Shown piece by piece: positions 22,517 to 23,627 of a stretch of DNA of 23,627 bases. The stretch is from JAAAOZ01 sp964496595 (GTDB lineage: Bacteria > Chloroflexota > Anaerolineae > B4-G1 > SLSP01). The notes under the pieces are model-generated. The model did no database searches. It was not told the DNA's origin and was given only the letters and a program-made list of their open reading frames with translations. The stretch covers positions 1 to 23,627 of the forward strand of contig CAZCAI010000071.1 in the NCBI GenBank assembly GCA_964496595.1. The letters are read 5' to 3'. Each line of letters starts with the position of its first letter. Within the stretch, counting starts at the first letter, position 1. A program made the translations under genes and the position numbers.

Positions 22517-23191
22517 TTAGTGTTCCCTCCTTGGGTTTTGGATTAGATTGACTAAGGATCCTAAGATCCGTTGTAACAGTGTGGGGCGCAACTCTGATTT
22601 TAGCATTTGGGTTGCCTCATAGCCCGGCCCTATCTCCCGAATGATGTCGTAGTATTTTTGGGCTGCTTCACGGTTCCCCGTCCTGGCAAAGTATAGGCCT
22701 ATCACGCCTATAAAATTGACTACCTCTGTGATATGGAAGCGATCCCTCTCGGGATAGAGCAATTTCAGGTCAAACTTATGATCGAATATCTCCGGTATTT
22801 TCTCATATTCGCGCCTGTGGAGACAAATCTCAGCGTAGTTGATGCGGGCAAATAGGTAATCGGGGATGCGGCGATATTGCTCCAGGATAACGGCTTCCGA
22901 TTTCTTTTGCTGGCCGCTCCGGTTATAGGCCACGCTGAGATAGTTATATAGCATTGGCATATCAGGGTACTTTTCAATTAGTTTTTTGATCTTAGGGATT
23001 GCTTCTCGCGGGTGGGTATGCACCTGGTAGTAAAGTTGATCCATAATAGCTTGGGCGCGACGCGGTAGTTGATTGTAATCACTAGTGTAAATTGGCTCTG
23101 TAGTGACTTCGTACTCGGTCGTATAGATAGGTTCCGGCTGCTGTGGTTTGATTGATCGTCGTGACGATTGTTTTCTGCGTTGCTTGGACAT
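22517..23191 (-). CDS. TPR-like helical-repeat protein of unknown function
   Basis: A 224-residue soluble protein. The N-terminus (MSKQRRKQSSRRSIKPQQ) is strongly basic and disordered-looking, followed by a short internal duplication (EPIYTTEYE, then EPIYTSDYN). From about residue 45 on it shows helix pairs with TPR spacing: AIPKIKKLIEKYPDMPMLYNY, AYNRSGQQKKSEAVILEQY, RINYAEICLHRREYEKIP and GLYFARTGNREAAQKYYDII. I start at the MSKQRR ATG because AAGGAAA lies just upstream. A further in-frame ATG at 23224 gives only 11 extra residues without a better site. It abuts the cyclophilin gene by 2 bp. A scaffold role in folding or protein interaction is suggested by that pairing but not shown. Confidence 0.7.
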   Translation of the reverse strand: MSKQRRKQSSRRSIKPQQPEPIYTTEYEVTTEPIYTSDYNQLPRRAQAIMDQLYYQVHTHPREAIPKIKKLIEKYPDMPMLYNYLSVAYNRSGQQKKSEAVILEQYRRIPDYLFARINYAEICLHRREYEKIPEIFDHKFDLKLLYPERDRFHITEVVNFIGVIGLYFARTGNREAAQKYYDIIREIGPGYEATQMLKSELRPTLLQRILGSLVNLIQNPRREH

Positions 23192-23262
23192 CGTTTTCCT
23201 TTGCTCTTGCATCAACACTTGCATCTAGTCTTGTATCAACAAGTTTATATGCGAGTTCCTCA

Positions 23263-23505
23263 TTAAACAACGGCTAGTCGTCGCACCCTAAAGATATCGT
23301 TTTCTGTCAGAGAGGAGATAGCCGATGCTGGTAAGGTGATCACGGCTACGGTTTCCCCAACAGCGTTGAACACCTCTAAAGAATAGCCTTCCTCTCCACC
23401 TGGCACTACGTGATGTGCAACGATAGTGGCTACATCGCCTTTTTTTAGGTTTTTTTCTGGTATATTTTCCAATAAAACGACTTCTTGAAACAATTGGTAG
23501 GCCAT
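23263..23505 (-). CDS. DUF4926-family small protein
   Basis: An 80-residue protein resembling the DUF4926 family: it opens with YQLFQEVVLLENIPEKNLKKGDVATIV and has SLEVFNAVGETVAVITLPAS in the middle. The pattern suggests a small all-beta, SH3-like or KOW-like barrel. The start is the ATG at 23505. It is preceded by AAAGGA and lies 1 bp after the stop of a partial upstream gene, so the pair is translationally coupled. The family is typically found in two-gene units with another small protein and its function is not established. A toxin-antitoxin- or immunity-like role is only a guess from size and coupling. Confidence 0.75.
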   Translation of the reverse strand: MAYQLFQEVVLLENIPEKNLKKGDVATIVAHHVVPGGEEGYSLEVFNAVGETVAVITLPASAISSLTENDIFRVRRLAVV

Positions 23506-23506
23506 T

Positions 23507-23626
23507 TTATTTTCCTTTGTCTGGGTACATCGTGATGGATTTCGTGATACCCGTCGCGAATTCTTTCATCCATGGCTCATATAGGGAATTGGGTGAAAGA
23601 TTGGGGATGAATTTGGCCGGGGGGCG
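23507..23626 (-). CDS. C-terminal fragment of an unknown gene cut by the window edge
   Basis: An open frame enters the window from the high-coordinate end and runs 39 codons to a TAA at 23507-23509, only 1 bp before the ATG of the DUF4926-type gene. The visible residues include AKFIPNLSPNSLYEPWMKEF and end in YPDKGK. I do not recognise the family. The direct coupling to the next gene, with the ribosome-binding site of that gene inside this frame, supports it being real and the first partner of a two-gene unit. It is too short to say more. Confidence 0.5.
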   Translation of the reverse strand, partial: RPPAKFIPNLSPNSLYEPWMKEFATGITKSITMYPDKGK

Positions 23627-23627
23627 A

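Noticed and set aside
23082..23270. 62-codon frame opposite in phase to the TPR-like gene
   Set aside because: It begins at a TTG without a good ribosome-binding site and mostly overlaps the TPR-like gene in another frame. No family resemblance.

Overview
The window is a 23.6 kb piece of a bacterial chromosome, probably from the Chloroflexota (Anaerolineae-like). That placement is an inference. It rests on the GC-rich coding DNA, the mix of BMP-type and DUF3798-type ABC transporters, a tandem pair of AlaDH/PNT-fold dehydrogenases, and intergenic gaps full of many different short palindromic and tandem repeats. No marker gene settles it. Every supported gene is on the minus strand, so transcription runs from high to low coordinates. 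An assembly gap of exactly 100 N lies at 22042-22141.

In transcription order the layout is as follows. (a) 23626-22142: a truncated unknown gene, a DUF4926-type small protein, a TPR-like protein and a cyclophilin cut by the gap. (b) 22041-16780: two paralogous AlaDH/PNT-like dehydrogenases (the first truncated by the gap), a large NYN-LOTUS-helical-repeat protein and a nitrilase-superfamily amidohydrolase with a C-terminal membrane anchor. The last three are nearly abutting. (c) 16592-15096: an M17 leucyl aminopeptidase, followed by a 12-bp-stem palindrome. (d) 14992-5937: a clear promoter with an inverted-repeat operator, a GntR/HutC-type regulator, a fused 2Fe-2S/molybdopterin hydroxylase of the xanthine dehydrogenase family, and a nucleoside-type BMP ABC transporter (two permeases, a lipoprotein, a double ATPase). 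(e) 5494-133: a second ABC system with a DUF3798 lipoprotein, a double ATPase and two permeases. A perfect 17-bp hairpin separates the lipoprotein gene from the rest.

Block (d) reads as a purine uptake and oxidation unit: the BMP transporter brings in a nucleoside or base, the hydroxylase oxidises the purine ring, and the GntR protein senses a ligand and probably controls its own promoter. Block (e) carries a sibling uptake system of unknown substrate. Block (b) is the least explained part. It combines two amino-acid-dehydrogenase-like enzymes, in which the usual catalytic lysine appears to be arginine in the intact copy, with a putative RNA-binding NYN nuclease and a membrane-anchored amidohydrolase. 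It is the best candidate for something undescribed.

No rRNA, tRNA, CRISPR array, transposase or phage gene was seen. The long gene-free stretches (5298-5936 and 7524-7924) hold repeats, hairpins and one possible promoter, but no gene I can support.
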